From Bacillota bacterium (lineage in GTDB: Bacteria > Bacillota > Sulfobacillia > Sulfobacillales > Sulfobacillaceae), in NCBI GenBank assembly GCA_021784595.1, contig JAJYHT010000061.1, positions 26,063-90,062 of the forward strand: DNA of 64,000 nucleotides, written 5' to 3'. Position 1 is the first letter of the stretch; every line of letters starts with the position of its first letter. Of this stretch, positions 26,442 through 35,282 are shown piece after piece. Under the pieces are notes generated by a model, which made no database searches, was not told the DNA's origin, and saw only the letters and a list, made by a program, of their open reading frames with translations. The position numbers were made by a program, and so were the translations under genes.

Positions 26442-27714
26442 GGGACACCACTGCCGGCAACAAACGGTGGCCAGCCATGGGCGGTGCCATGCGGCGCGCC
26501 GCCTGAGCAGCAGCCACTGCGCGAATTGCTACGGGGTTTCCCAAAACGGTGGCCTCTTCCCGCAACAAGGGCCAGAGCTCTCTTACCGCATCGCCCAAGC
26601 CTGCCGCCAAGGCATAACTCGCCTCTACATCGGCGTGTTCCATGGCCACCCACAAGTCCTCTACGGGATAGCGCGAAGTCCCTCGGGGAATCGCGGGCGC
26701 GATACGGTACCCAGCCACCGACATAGCAGCTATCCCCCATGCCCAGGCCGACCACACCAAATGGCGTTCCTCGCCAGCCGAGCGATGAGCGGTAGACAGC
26801 GTCATCAAATCAATCACGCCCACAGTCTGCCGTGAGAAAAATTCCCACATCGACGGATTCACCGTTCCCAATGCATCAACCATTAATTCGGCGATAAGCC
26901 ACCGCAAGTCCTGGGTTTTTAACGATAACGACACGCGAGCGAAATATTGCAGCAAAGATTGGATATGACCGTCATCATAGACTTGGGTCAAGGCTTGGTC
27001 TGGGTTGGCACTCGAAATCGATGGCAAATGTTCTTGGAGGATGGACTGAAAATAGCGAAGAAAATCCAATGGCCGGGTCACGTCGCCTTCCTCCACAGTC
27101 CACCCAGCTAATCCTTGCACCGGTGACTTCTCTGCGGCCATTGCCTGCCAACGGCATGCTAGACGCATTAATGACCATGGATCTTCGCCGGCCCAATATG
27201 AGGCTAAATCTCCACTCACTCGCCACAAAGAAGGCAAAATGCCTCCTACATCGCGCTGAATTGGTTGTTTGACCAGACGCTCCATCAGTCCAGACAACCC
27301 CTCGCGATGAATCACGTTGCGCGCTTCCTGCTCGGCTACGTCAGGCCGTTTGGCCATCCAGGCCTGCTCTAACCCCATGTTCTCTTCTATTAAAGAAGAG
27401 GATTCTAAAAATGGTCCACGTCGTCGCAACAGCCTGGCAAAAAGATCTTCGGCTATCCCCCAACCCGTGTCATCTGGATGGCGCACCAAATTCTCAATGA
27501 GTAGCCCGATGTCTGCAATGTCGTTTAAATACGCCTCGGCTTCAGATTCCCTAGGCGTTACCGCCATCCGCCATAATAGCCTGACAAACTCGGGATAGGG
27601 AAGCGCTCGCTGCCTCCAGTACTGAAGCCAGGCCGACTGATCGGCTATTGTTAGGCGGCCCATTTCATCTAGAATTTGGGGCCCCAATGACCGCCAGGTT
27701 TCATCCCACCGCAT
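26368..27714 (-). CDS. Unrecognised protein, possibly helical repeat
   Basis: 448 aa, not recognised. Rich in Trp, Leu and Ala with mainly helical prediction and no membrane segment or cysteine motif; a hydrophobic patch occurs near residues 330-350 (LVWSAWAWGIAAMSVAG). The N-terminus MRWDETWRSLGPQILDEM and the segment DDTGWGIAEDLFARLLRRR are the most distinctive. ATG 27714 has GAGAGG 9 bases upstream; ATG 27723 is too close. Codon choice and GC are like its neighbours. It is convergent with the his operon, overlapping hisIE by 74 bases, which is unusually long for two real genes and suggests the C-terminus is a later extension. Lineage-restricted protein is likely. Confidence 0.6.
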   Translation of the reverse strand: MRWDETWRSLGPQILDEMGRLTIADQSAWLQYWRQRALPYPEFVRLLWRMAVTPRESEAEAYLNDIADIGLLIENLVRHPDDTGWGIAEDLFARLLRRRGPFLESSSLIEENMGLEQAWMAKRPDVAEQEARNVIHREGLSGLMERLVKQPIQRDVGGILPSLWRVSGDLASYWAGEDPWSLMRLACRWQAMAAEKSPVQGLAGWTVEEGDVTRPLDFLRYFQSILQEHLPSISSANPDQALTQVYDDGHIQSLLQYFARVSLSLKTQDLRWLIAELMVDALGTVNPSMWEFFSRQTVGVIDLMTLSTAHRSAGEERHLVWSAWAWGIAAMSVAGYRIAPAIPRGTSRYPVEDLWVAMEHADVEASYALAAGLGDAVRELWPLLREEATVLGNPVAIRAVAAAQAARRMAPPMAGHRLLPAVVSLMAGVRTADLVGDVGRSRSVKRPK

Positions 27715-27906
27715 GTGTTTCATCCTCTCGTATACCTTATTGCCTCCTGCAATTGTACTGGAAGTTTGATCTCTTTAAGAAATATTAAGCCTGATCTCTG
27801 TGTGCGGTCTAGACACTCGCGCCACATCGGGGCACAATAAGCCGTGAGAGTTTCTCAGTGGGAACAATATCGATGGTTTGTTATGGATAAACGAGGAGGA
27901 ATCGGC

Positions 27907-28305
27907 GTGTCATTTCTTCGGTCGTGGGGCTATGCTAAACAACGCTCCGTAACATCATATCAGGAACAACGCTTAAATGAATTGGTGGAGCGGTACCACC
28001 AAGTGCAACATAAAAATTTTGTTGATGAACTAGACGTGACCCTAGCCATCCTGGGCAAAGAACTTCCCTTTAGTGAGTTGACTGTCGATGAAGCCAACCG
28101 CGTAGCGGCACATCTTAATGTCCGCATTGCTCTGTACACATATTTTCAATCATACCTTAGGGACCCAGCGCCAGAATTCGCTGCCGAAACCCATTGGTTA
28201 GAAAAAGACCGCCAACTGCTGAACCGCGTCATCGCGCGCGCAGGGTGGGACACAGGCGAATACTTTTTACCGGCGCATCCACTGGACCAGGTGAGAAAAC
28301 GATAA
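27907..28305 (+). CDS. Unknown soluble protein in front of a two-component system
   Basis: 132 aa, not recognised. Predicted all-helical: QRLNELVERYHQVQHKNFVDELDVTLAIL, ELTVDEANRVAAHLNVRIALYTYFQSYL, then DRQLLNRVIARAGWD. GTG 27907 is chosen because GAGGAGGA (27893-27900) is 6 bases upstream; the frame is open back to 27844 without a site. Its TAA overlaps the ATG of the response regulator (TAATG), so it is probably part of that signalling operon, perhaps an accessory sensor or regulator. Confidence 0.7.
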   Translation: MSFLRSWGYAKQRSVTSYQEQRLNELVERYHQVQHKNFVDELDVTLAILGKELPFSELTVDEANRVAAHLNVRIALYTYFQSYLRDPAPEFAAETHWLEKDRQLLNRVIARAGWDTGEYFLPAHPLDQVRKR

Positions 28306-28976
28306 TGGAAACCGCCCGCATTCTGGTAGTGGACGACGAGCCCTCCATTCGGGAAATGCTAAACATGGGCCTGCGCCACCGAGGCTTTGTGGTGCAAGCC
28401 TGTGCCGACGCCGCCGAGGCGCTCAGCATCGTGTCGCAATTTTCTCCTCATGCGGCGATTGTCGACGTGATGTTGCCGGGTGAAAATGGATTTCAGCTTA
28501 GCCGGCGCTTGCGCCAGGATCCCGACCTTTACATTCTGATGCTGACCGCCCGCGATGCCGTGGCGGATCGAGTTCAGGGTCTAGAGGGAGGGGCCGACGA
28601 CTACCTTATCAAGCCTTTTGACTTTGACGAATTAGTTGCCCGTCTCCGGGCTGGTCTGCGTCGCGTGCGAAAAGAAGAGACCGATGTCTGGCGTTATCAG
28701 GACTTGTCTATGGACGATGCCAGCCACCGTGTGCAACGGGGACAAGCTCCCATCAATTTGACGGCCAAAGAATATGAATTGCTGCGATATTTGATGTTAA
28801 ATCCTGGCATCGTTCTGTCGAAGACCCAAATTTTGCAACATGTGTGGGGTTACGATTATATCGGCGACGATAACTTAGTGGAAGTCCATATCTCTAGTCT
28901 GCGCGATAAGGTACAAGATTACGACAAAACCATTATCCAAACCGTGCGGGGTTTTGGCTATCGTTTAGGTGTTTGA
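28305..28976 (+). CDS. OmpR/PhoB-family response regulator
   Basis: 223 aa. Receiver domain: VVDDEP at 8-13, phospho-acceptor Asp54 in AAIVDVMLPGENG, Thr in LMLTARD and Lys in DYLIKPFDFDEL. The C-terminal winged helix (from ~130) shows LTAKEYELLRYLMLNPGIVLSKTQIL in parts and ends VRGFGYRLGV, the OmpR-type hairpin. Coupled to the preceding 132-aa gene and, by one base (TGATG), to the kinase. It should act on promoters elsewhere and perhaps on the secreted protein gene downstream. Confidence 0.95.
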   Translation: METARILVVDDEPSIREMLNMGLRHRGFVVQACADAAEALSIVSQFSPHAAIVDVMLPGENGFQLSRRLRQDPDLYILMLTARDAVADRVQGLEGGADDYLIKPFDFDELVARLRAGLRRVRKEETDVWRYQDLSMDDASHRVQRGQAPINLTAKEYELLRYLMLNPGIVLSKTQILQHVWGYDYIGDDNLVEVHISSLRDKVQDYDKTIIQTVRGFGYRLGV

Positions 28977-30364
28977 TGCACGCTAAGAGGACGCTTACGG
29001 ACCAGTTGATTGGACGTCAAATATTGTTGCTGGCCTTGCTGGTGTTTTTTATTGCTGTAAGCCAGTACATCATATTGCGCGCAGTCTTGCTCTCGACCGA
29101 GGCACGATCTTTGCATCAGGAAATCGCAGTGTTGGCCCCCATCATCCACCATCAGCTCATCTCCCATGGACAACCCAAGTTTCAGTCCTTGGCCAGTATT
29201 TTAAGTGCCCGCCTTACCGCGTCTGGCATCAATCTCATCATAGCCGACAATGCGGGACAAGTGGTCTCCACTTCAGCCCGATTAATTGGGCCCACTCCTC
29301 CGCCGGTAGTATCGGGACATTACTTTTTATGGCAGGGATATTTGGTCGTCACCAGCAAGCTCGGCGATCCGTTTTTTTCCGAGGGGCGCATGTGGCTCTT
29401 GACTCCGATGGAACCCATCCACCACATCTTGGACCGCGACCTCTTACTAGTAGGGGCTCTAGGAGCCCTTATGCTGGCCATTGCCGCTTGGATCGGATCC
29501 CTGCTGGTGCGAAAGAGCCTAATGCCATTGGAACAAATCCGTGCCAGTACAGCCCGGATAGCGCACGGAGACATTGGCCATACCACTCAGATTGCTGACG
29601 CCCCTGCGGAATTGGCCGAACTTGGAGACGCCATCAACACCATGTCACTCGCCATCAAAGATCTCTTCGACCAGGAAAAGCTACTGGCAGAGCAAATGCG
29701 CCGCTTCGTGGCCGATGCCTCCCACGAGCTCCGTACGCCCCTTACCGCCATCAATGGCTTTCTTTCCATTATACATCATGGGGATCTAAGCCCCGAGGAA
29801 CAACAACAGGGTTTGGCCACCATCCGTTACGAAGGGCAAAGGATGGCCCGATTGGTCAATCAATTGCTGACCTTGTCGCGAATCGATACCGCCCCCAACA
29901 CCGCAGTGGCGCCGGTGCCTTTAGACCTCCAACAATGGGTGGCAAACGTCAAGCCTATGCTGGCGACCTTAGCTCAACCCCACATTTTGGACTATCACGT
30001 AAAACCAGTCACAGTATCAGCCGATCCTGATCGGCTGACCGAAATCCTCCTCAACTTGGTCGAAAATGCATCTCGCTACTCACCCACCGAAGCCCACATC
30101 GAAATTGTGATTCATGCGGATTCCACACACGGCATTGTGGAAGTGAAAGACCGAGGTCCAGGGATAGCCGAAAGCGATTTGCCGCATATTTTTGACCGGT
30201 TTTATCGCAGTGACCAAGCGCGCACCTCATCCTCGGGAGGAACCGGTCTGGGTCTGTCCATTGTGTTCGCGCTTGTGCATGCCCAAGGTGGCAAAGTAGA
30301 GGTTGCCAATCGACCGGCTCCTCAACATGGCGCCGTATTCCGCGTAATCCTGCCTTTGGCCTAA
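28976..30364 (+). CDS. Membrane sensor histidine kinase
   Basis: 462 aa. TM1 at 16-34, an extracytoplasmic sensor of ~110 residues, TM2 at ~155-178, HAMP at ~180-235 (SLMPLEQIRASTARIAHGDI), dimerisation/phosphotransfer helix with His250 in FVADASHELRTPLTAINGF, and a HATPase domain with N-box LNLVENASRYSP, DRGPGIAESDL, FDRFYRSD and GTGLGLSIV. All catalytic boxes are complete. ATG 28976 overlaps the regulator stop by one base; TTG 28973 is an alternative. The signal is unknown. Confidence 0.95.
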   Translation: MHAKRTLTDQLIGRQILLLALLVFFIAVSQYIILRAVLLSTEARSLHQEIAVLAPIIHHQLISHGQPKFQSLASILSARLTASGINLIIADNAGQVVSTSARLIGPTPPPVVSGHYFLWQGYLVVTSKLGDPFFSEGRMWLLTPMEPIHHILDRDLLLVGALGALMLAIAAWIGSLLVRKSLMPLEQIRASTARIAHGDIGHTTQIADAPAELAELGDAINTMSLAIKDLFDQEKLLAEQMRRFVADASHELRTPLTAINGFLSIIHHGDLSPEEQQQGLATIRYEGQRMARLVNQLLTLSRIDTAPNTAVAPVPLDLQQWVANVKPMLATLAQPHILDYHVKPVTVSADPDRLTEILLNLVENASRYSPTEAHIEIVIHADSTHGIVEVKDRGPGIAESDLPHIFDRFYRSDQARTSSSGGTGLGLSIVFALVHAQGGKVEVANRPAPQHGAVFRVILPLA

Positions 30365-30457
30365 TCTTCAAGCAATCTTTAGTCTAACTTGGGATGAGCT
30401 TCAGCATCGTGTGGCAGACTAATTGACGGATTTCACCAATCCAAGGAGGATTTGCCT

Positions 30458-31435
30458 ATGAAAACACGAACCCTGATTCCGATATTGACCGGTGTCGCTA
30501 CGTGCAGTGTATTGGTTTTGGGCGCCACGTCTTTTGCTGCCAGTCCACCCAAAACCCAGACTGTCCACAGCTCACAATCCAAGATCGCCTGGGGCCACCA
30601 TCGGCGGGCCATGAAACGTCACCTTAGCCAGGTGACCCAGGTGACTTCCACGACGGTCACGGTCCAAAGATCGGGTGGAAAGAGCCAAACCTTAAACCTG
30701 TCCGCGCTGCGGGTGCGCGCGGGAATCTACCCCGCCTCATCAAGCCTTTTAGCTGTCGGACAGCGGGTTTTGGTATGCGACGTCAAATCGGCATCGCCCC
30801 AGTTGATTGTAATTCCCGTAGCGCATGGAGTGCTCACTCAAACAAACGGCAGTTGGACAGTGGTCAACTCCAAAGAGACGATCACCTTAAAGGGAGCGCC
30901 ACAGCAATTGATGGGACTTTCAGCGCTGGCGCCCAACAAACACGTGATGGTGTTCGGACAAAAGAGTGGTACCACGGTAGTCCCCAATGTCATCGCGGCC
31001 CGTCCCCAACGCATGGAGGGCACCGTGGTCTCAAACCAAAACGGCACCCTTACGGTTAAAACCAAAACCAATGCCAGCCTTGTGATTAACGAAGCCAATC
31101 TGCCTATGGCAAAATGGCTGGCTAAGATTCCCGTTGGACACCATGTGGTGGTCGTGATGGATCCCCTGACACAAAAGCCATTGGCGGTAATGCCTAGACA
31201 TCACGATAAAATGGCTCGAATGGGCCGCTTTGCGGTGGGCAAGCTGACTTCGGACACCTCTCAAGCATTGGTGTTGCAAAATCCACTGGGCTCACAGACG
31301 GTTCCGTTATCAGGAACCACCGTAAATGTGGTGTGGAAAAACCATCCCAATGCCTCGCTGTCTTCAGTTCCTCTAGGCACTCCACTATTGGTTCACCGTA
31401 CTGGTGCCCATGCCTTGGAGATACGGGTGTTTTAA
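30458..31435 (+). CDS. Secreted protein with repeated beta domains (DUF5666-like)
   Basis: 325 aa. Signal peptide (LIPILTGVATCSVLVLGATSFAA) followed by four or so repeats of a ~60-residue beta-rich unit of the form TxTVxxxxGxxxTLxLS...LxVGQRVLV (e.g. VTSTTVTVQRSGGKSQTL, LTQTNGSWTVVNSKETITL, VVSNQNGTLTVKTKTNASL). This pattern is like DUF5666 secreted repeat proteins. GGAGG lies 7 bases upstream of ATG 30458. It directly follows the two-component system by 93 bases, as targets of such systems often do. Function unknown; perhaps envelope or metal related (His-rich HHDK near residue 250). Confidence 0.7.
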   Translation: MKTRTLIPILTGVATCSVLVLGATSFAASPPKTQTVHSSQSKIAWGHHRRAMKRHLSQVTQVTSTTVTVQRSGGKSQTLNLSALRVRAGIYPASSSLLAVGQRVLVCDVKSASPQLIVIPVAHGVLTQTNGSWTVVNSKETITLKGAPQQLMGLSALAPNKHVMVFGQKSGTTVVPNVIAARPQRMEGTVVSNQNGTLTVKTKTNASLVINEANLPMAKWLAKIPVGHHVVVVMDPLTQKPLAVMPRHHDKMARMGRFAVGKLTSDTSQALVLQNPLGSQTVPLSGTTVNVVWKNHPNASLSSVPLGTPLLVHRTGAHALEIRVF

Positions 31436-31461
31436 CCCTTCTTGCCAGAAAAAATCACTCA

Positions 31462-31508
31462 GTACAAAAGAGATGGACAGTCAAACAGGCTGTTTATCTC
31501 TTTTGTAC
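31462..31508. terminator. Long hairpin between convergent genes
   Basis: Thirteen perfect base pairs GTACAAAAGAGAT/ATCTCTTTTGTAC extended by ACAG/CTGT through two wobble pairs. It sits between the secreted protein gene (plus) and the thioesterase gene (minus) and probably stops both. Confidence 0.7.
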
Positions 31509-31562
31509 GACTGCTCGAATTCCAGATAAGTTCATTGGAAGAATGTCACACACAAGGGCTAG

Positions 31563-31988
31563 TTACTTCTCACTTGTGGGTCGAGCCGCACGTTTAGCTT
31601 GCACCATGGCTAAGAAATCCTCTTTCGGCAAGCAAAATCTTTCGTGCCAACCCTCTCCAATTAGATCGAGGTCATCGTGCACCTCAATTTGAAATCGGAT
31701 TTTTTGTCGATCTACTGCGGTGACAGTCGCCCGGGCAGTGACCTGAAATCCAAGCGGGGTAAGTTTTAAGTGTTTGAAATCTGCCAGAGTGCCCAGAGTC
31801 ACCCAATCTTTGGGAAGCGCACTCGATAAGGCTCGGTCGGCCGCGATTTCCATGAGGTCCAGCAACATCGGAGTAGCCAACACCATGACCCCGTCATTGC
31901 CCAACGCATCCGCTAGATGCTCTGGCCCCACTACCCAACTTGCCACTCCCTGCGCCCCTACTTGGGGTGAAAACTCCGATGCCTTCAT
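31563..31988 (-). CDS. FlK-like thioesterase, hotdog fold
   Basis: 141 aa. Fits the fluoroacetyl-CoA thioesterase-like group: VMVLATPMLLDLMEIAADRAL near residue 35, FKHLKLTPLGFQVTARATVTAVDRQKI mid-way, and FQIEVHDDLDLIGEGWHERFCL. The Thr/Glu/His set typical of that family (TP, E in MEIAAD, H in FKHLK) is visible. It likely hydrolyses an acyl-CoA; natural substrates are generally unknown. Five bases behind the 78-aa gene. Confidence 0.75.
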   Translation of the reverse strand: MKASEFSPQVGAQGVASWVVGPEHLADALGNDGVMVLATPMLLDLMEIAADRALSSALPKDWVTLGTLADFKHLKLTPLGFQVTARATVTAVDRQKIRFQIEVHDDLDLIGEGWHERFCLPKEDFLAMVQAKRAARPTSEK

Positions 31989-31992
31989 AGTC

Positions 31993-32229
31993 TCACTCCT
32001 TCACTCTTACAAATCGCGTCATCTTATAACCCAAATGATCTCTTTCCACTATCGAGACTGCAGAGTTGGCACCGTTGCCACAAAATGATGGCAGTCTTCG
32101 CCCAATCGGGGATCCCCGGTTGGGAGCGGGCATCACAATCCGACCCTTGGGGTACATGGCCAAATATTCCGTAAGTAGATTGAGGACAGGCGGCGGGCGC
32201 TCACTAAGCATCCCGCCCGCTCCAATCAC
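31993..32229 (-). CDS. Small protein of unknown function
   Basis: 78 aa, not recognised. GTG 32229 or ATG 32211; the latter would leave MLSERPPPVLNLLTEYLAMY onward. A single Cys and a basic, Gly/Arg-rich middle are the only features. It ends 4 bases before the thioesterase start, whose ribosome site (AAGGAG) lies in its last codons, an arrangement that supports a real gene. Coding status is uncertain. Confidence 0.4.
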   Translation of the reverse strand: MIGAGGMLSERPPPVLNLLTEYLAMYPKGRIVMPAPNRGSPIGRRLPSFCGNGANSAVSIVERDHLGYKMTRFVRVKE

Positions 32230-32276
32230 ATCCTCAGTTCACGAATAGTGACAAAGCCGCAGCCCATGGCCTTGCC

Positions 32277-32483
32277 TCAGACAACCTGGTAGCCAGCCTC
32301 AGCCACAGCTTTTTTCAATGCTTCTACACTTGCTACCGCCGCGTCATATGTCACTTTGGCATCATTCTTCTCCAAACTGACATTAGCTGCCTTAACTCCA
32401 GGTACCGCTTTTAAAGCGTTGGTAACCGTCATCACACAATGGTTGCATGTCATGCCTACAATCCCCAACTCAATCTTTTCCAT
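32277..32483 (-). CDS. copZ: Copper chaperone
   Basis: 68 aa, one ferredoxin-like HMA domain. IVGMTCNHCVMTV supplies the Cu(I)-binding Cys13 and Cys16; ALKAVPGVKAANVSLEKNDAKV and EAGYQV complete the family pattern. It hands Cu(I) to the CopA ATPase encoded just upstream in the same operon (24-base gap). Last gene of csoR-copA-copZ. Confidence 0.95.
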   Translation of the reverse strand: MEKIELGIVGMTCNHCVMTVTNALKAVPGVKAANVSLEKNDAKVTYDAAVASVEALKKAVAEAGYQVV

Positions 32484-32507
32484 CGAAACTAATCCCCTTC
32501 CGTATGA

Positions 32508-34922
32508 TTATTCCCCTAAGATGTTCTCCGGCAATTCTACCCTCATTTGCCGCAATGCGAGAGAATTTGTTACAACCGACACTGAGCTAAAGGCCATGGC
32601 CGCCCCGGCAATCATCGGCGACAGAATGCCAAACACCGCCAACGGAATACCCACCATATTGTAGAACAGTGCCCAAAAGAGGTTTTGACGAATTTTGGCC
32701 ATCGTTTGTCTTCCAACTACCACTGCACGCCGAATGCCATCCACCTCAGGACGAATCAAGGTTACATCGGCGGTTTCCACGGCAATGTCGCTTCCTTGGC
32801 CGACAGCTATCCCAATATAGGCTTTAGCTAATGCAGGTGCGTCGTTTATTCCATCACCCACCATAGCTGCACGGCGGTTGCGACGCGTCCATTGGGCAAC
32901 CAGTTGCGCTTTGTCAGCAGGCGAAAGTTCCGCATGGACCCGAAAAATGCCCACTTTGCGCGCCACCGCCTGGGCCGCAGCCCGCCGGTCTCCTGTCAGC
33001 ATGGCCACCTCGAGTCCCATCGCACGCAAGTTAGCAATCGCCTCTTTGGCATCATCCCGCACCTGGTCTGCAATCGCAATCATACCTATCAGATCCCTTT
33101 CGCGCGCCACGAAAACAACGGTGCACCCTTGCTGTTCCCACTCGTTAATGGCATCTTGCATCTTCCCCAAAGGCGCCCAGGAGACCCCGTAGGCGTCAAG
33201 CAGCGTTCGGTTTCCCAGCAAAACCATCTGGCCGTGGCTATCTTCCCCCACGATGCCCTGTCCTGGTTCTTGATAAATGCCACTAATCTCGGGCCATTGG
33301 TCTGTTCCAGGTGCCGCCTTTAAGATCGCTTTAGCCAATGGATGGTTGGCTTGCGACTCCAGGGCAGCGGCCAACCCGAGCGTAGTGACTGCTGTGTTAT
33401 CCTTACCCATGGCCACCACGTCCAAAACCTCTGGCTGCCCACGAGTAAGTGTCCCAGTTTTGTCCAGCGCAATCCATTTGACCTGGCTCATCCGCTCCAA
33501 GGCCTCACCGCTGCCAAACAAGACTCCGTGGCGTGCTCCTACGCCTGACCCAACCATCACGGCCGTGGGAGTGGCCAAACCCAATGCACACGGACAAGCC
33601 ACCACCAAAACCGCCACCGCATGAAGGAGAGCGGCCGACCAATTTCCCGTCAATCCCCCGGTCGTAATCAGAGTGAGTAAGGCGACCGCCATCACAGTGG
33701 GCACGAAAATATTGACTATGCGATCGGCGAAGCGTTGGATGGGTGCCTTGGAGGACTGAGCTTCTTCGACCAGACGCACAATGCCTGCCAAAAGAGTATC
33801 TTCTCCAACTTTTGCCGCCCGCATCACAAACCGCTGACCGCCTTGGTTTACTGTGCCCGCCACCACATCGTGCCCTTCGTGCCGTTCTTGCAAGAGCGGC
33901 TCCCCGGTCAACAAGGATTCGTCAATAAGACCCGCCCCTTCGATAATTTGACCATCAACCGGTATCCGCGCTCCTGGCAACACCTCAATCTGATCTCCCA
34001 CTACCACTTGGTCGAGAGAAGTTTCTGTCCATTGATCACCACGGCGCACAACCGTGGTGGCGGGCCTCAACGCCAATATTTGTTGCAGCGCCTCACTGGT
34101 CCGTCCTTTGGCCATAGACTCCAGGTACTTTCCGACCAGAATCAACGTAATCACCGTGGCTGATGAGTCAAAATACAGTGGCCCGCCCACCACCATGTCA
34201 TAAATAGACAAGCCCCAAGCCGACAGCGTCCCAACTGCCACTAAAACATCCATGTTGGCATTGCCATGTCTGAGATTTACCCATGCTCGCCGAGTAAAAC
34301 TCCATCCTGGCCCCCACTGGACAATGCTGGCGGTGACAAACTGCAATCCACCACTGACAAATATAGCAGGACCGACCGGCAACAGCATGTGAAGCATCGC
34401 CCACCATGCCGGCAGGCTGAACACAACGGCAATCCAGACACGCCGACGCGCCATGCGGGACTCTTTTGCCTGGGTATCCTCTCCTGCCATCGTTAAAGCG
34501 CCAATTTGTTCCATGGCGCGTTGAAGCGCTTTAGGTTCTCCCAGACCCCGCAGCACGTCGACAGTGATGATGCCTTGAGCCGCATTAGTTCGGACCTTGG
34601 ACACACCAGGCAGCGCCGCCACCCTTTTTTCCCATCTAGTCCGGATTGGGGCTTCATCTAGCCCGCTGACTTGAAATCGAAGCGTCTCAGTGCGCACCTG
34701 GTATCCAATATCGGTCACGGCGCGAACAAAGTCACCAACCTCCACCGTGGTCGGATCAAAGACAATGTTGGCTTTTTCCATCGCTAGATTGACCTCGGCA
34801 GTTGCCACTCCCGGAATATGGCGCAGTTCCTTTTCAATGCGCAATGAGCAACTGGCACATGTCATTCCGCCAATGTCTAACGTCATCCGTTCACGATGCT
34901 CTGATGTCTCAAGTGGGGACAT
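32508..34922 (-). CDS. copA: Copper-exporting P1B-type ATPase
   Basis: Exports Cu(I) using ATP. 804 aa. N-terminal HMA domain with GGMTCASCSLRIEK (CxxC), then a second HMA-like region at ~75-135 that has lost the CxxC (VSGLDEAPIRTRWEKRV). Transport domain with CPC in VVACPCALGLATP, phosphorylation site DKTGTLT, SQANHPLAKAI and GDGINDAPAL, and C-terminal helices with the NxxxxPlAV and MAFSSVSVVTNSLALR ends typical of Cu(I) pumps. ATG 34922 has GGAGG 7 bases upstream. Operon with csoR. Confidence 0.96.
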   Translation of the reverse strand: MSPLETSEHRERMTLDIGGMTCASCSLRIEKELRHIPGVATAEVNLAMEKANIVFDPTTVEVGDFVRAVTDIGYQVRTETLRFQVSGLDEAPIRTRWEKRVAALPGVSKVRTNAAQGIITVDVLRGLGEPKALQRAMEQIGALTMAGEDTQAKESRMARRRVWIAVVFSLPAWWAMLHMLLPVGPAIFVSGGLQFVTASIVQWGPGWSFTRRAWVNLRHGNANMDVLVAVGTLSAWGLSIYDMVVGGPLYFDSSATVITLILVGKYLESMAKGRTSEALQQILALRPATTVVRRGDQWTETSLDQVVVGDQIEVLPGARIPVDGQIIEGAGLIDESLLTGEPLLQERHEGHDVVAGTVNQGGQRFVMRAAKVGEDTLLAGIVRLVEEAQSSKAPIQRFADRIVNIFVPTVMAVALLTLITTGGLTGNWSAALLHAVAVLVVACPCALGLATPTAVMVGSGVGARHGVLFGSGEALERMSQVKWIALDKTGTLTRGQPEVLDVVAMGKDNTAVTTLGLAAALESQANHPLAKAILKAAPGTDQWPEISGIYQEPGQGIVGEDSHGQMVLLGNRTLLDAYGVSWAPLGKMQDAINEWEQQGCTVVFVARERDLIGMIAIADQVRDDAKEAIANLRAMGLEVAMLTGDRRAAAQAVARKVGIFRVHAELSPADKAQLVAQWTRRNRRAAMVGDGINDAPALAKAYIGIAVGQGSDIAVETADVTLIRPEVDGIRRAVVVGRQTMAKIRQNLFWALFYNMVGIPLAVFGILSPMIAGAAMAFSSVSVVTNSLALRQMRVELPENILGE

Positions 34923-34937
34923 ATACTTGCCTCCGCA

Positions 34938-35213
34938 CTACCGCTTGACGACTTTGCGGATGATGTGCATGACTTCTTGGATCGAAGCTTCGCCGTTCTG
35001 GGTCTGAATAGCATCCGTTACACAGCCGGACAAGTGGCTTTCCAGCAGAATCAACGATACCTCGTCCATCGCGCCGGTAAGCGCACTAATTTGCTGCAGA
35101 ATGTCCGGGCAATACCGTCCGTCATCAACCATCTTCATGATGCCTTTGATCTGTCCCTCGATTCGCTTCAATCGAGCCATAAGGGAATCTCGATGCTGTT
35201 CATAGGCATACAC
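34938..35213 (-). CDS. csoR: Copper-sensing repressor CsoR
   Basis: 91 aa, all-helical DNA-binding repressor. The Cu(I) ligands Cys35, His60 and Cys64 (YCPDILQQI and LESHLSGCV) match the C-H-C set that defines CsoR rather than RcnR or FrmR. LKRIEGQIKGIMKMVDDGRY is the conserved N-terminal signature. GTG 35213. It sits first in csoR-copA-copZ, behind a clear operator (35231-35252), so it represses its own operon until Cu(I) binds. Confidence 0.95.
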   Translation of the reverse strand: MYAYEQHRDSLMARLKRIEGQIKGIMKMVDDGRYCPDILQQISALTGAMDEVSLILLESHLSGCVTDAIQTQNGEASIQEVMHIIRKVVKR

Positions 35214-35230
35214 CGCTACGGCCCCCTTAC

Positions 35231-35252
35231 ATACTGGTACTCCCCACCAGTA
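35231..35252 (-). promoter_or_regulatory. Probable CsoR operator and -10 region
   Basis: Perfect inverted repeat ATACTGGT-N6-ACCAGTAT (35231-35238, 35245-35252) immediately upstream of csoR. The minus-strand TATACT at 35248-35253 overlaps it as a candidate -10, so bound CsoR would block transcription. Confidence 0.7.
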
Positions 35253-35282
35253 TACCCATTACGTAGACGAAAATAAAGCCCA

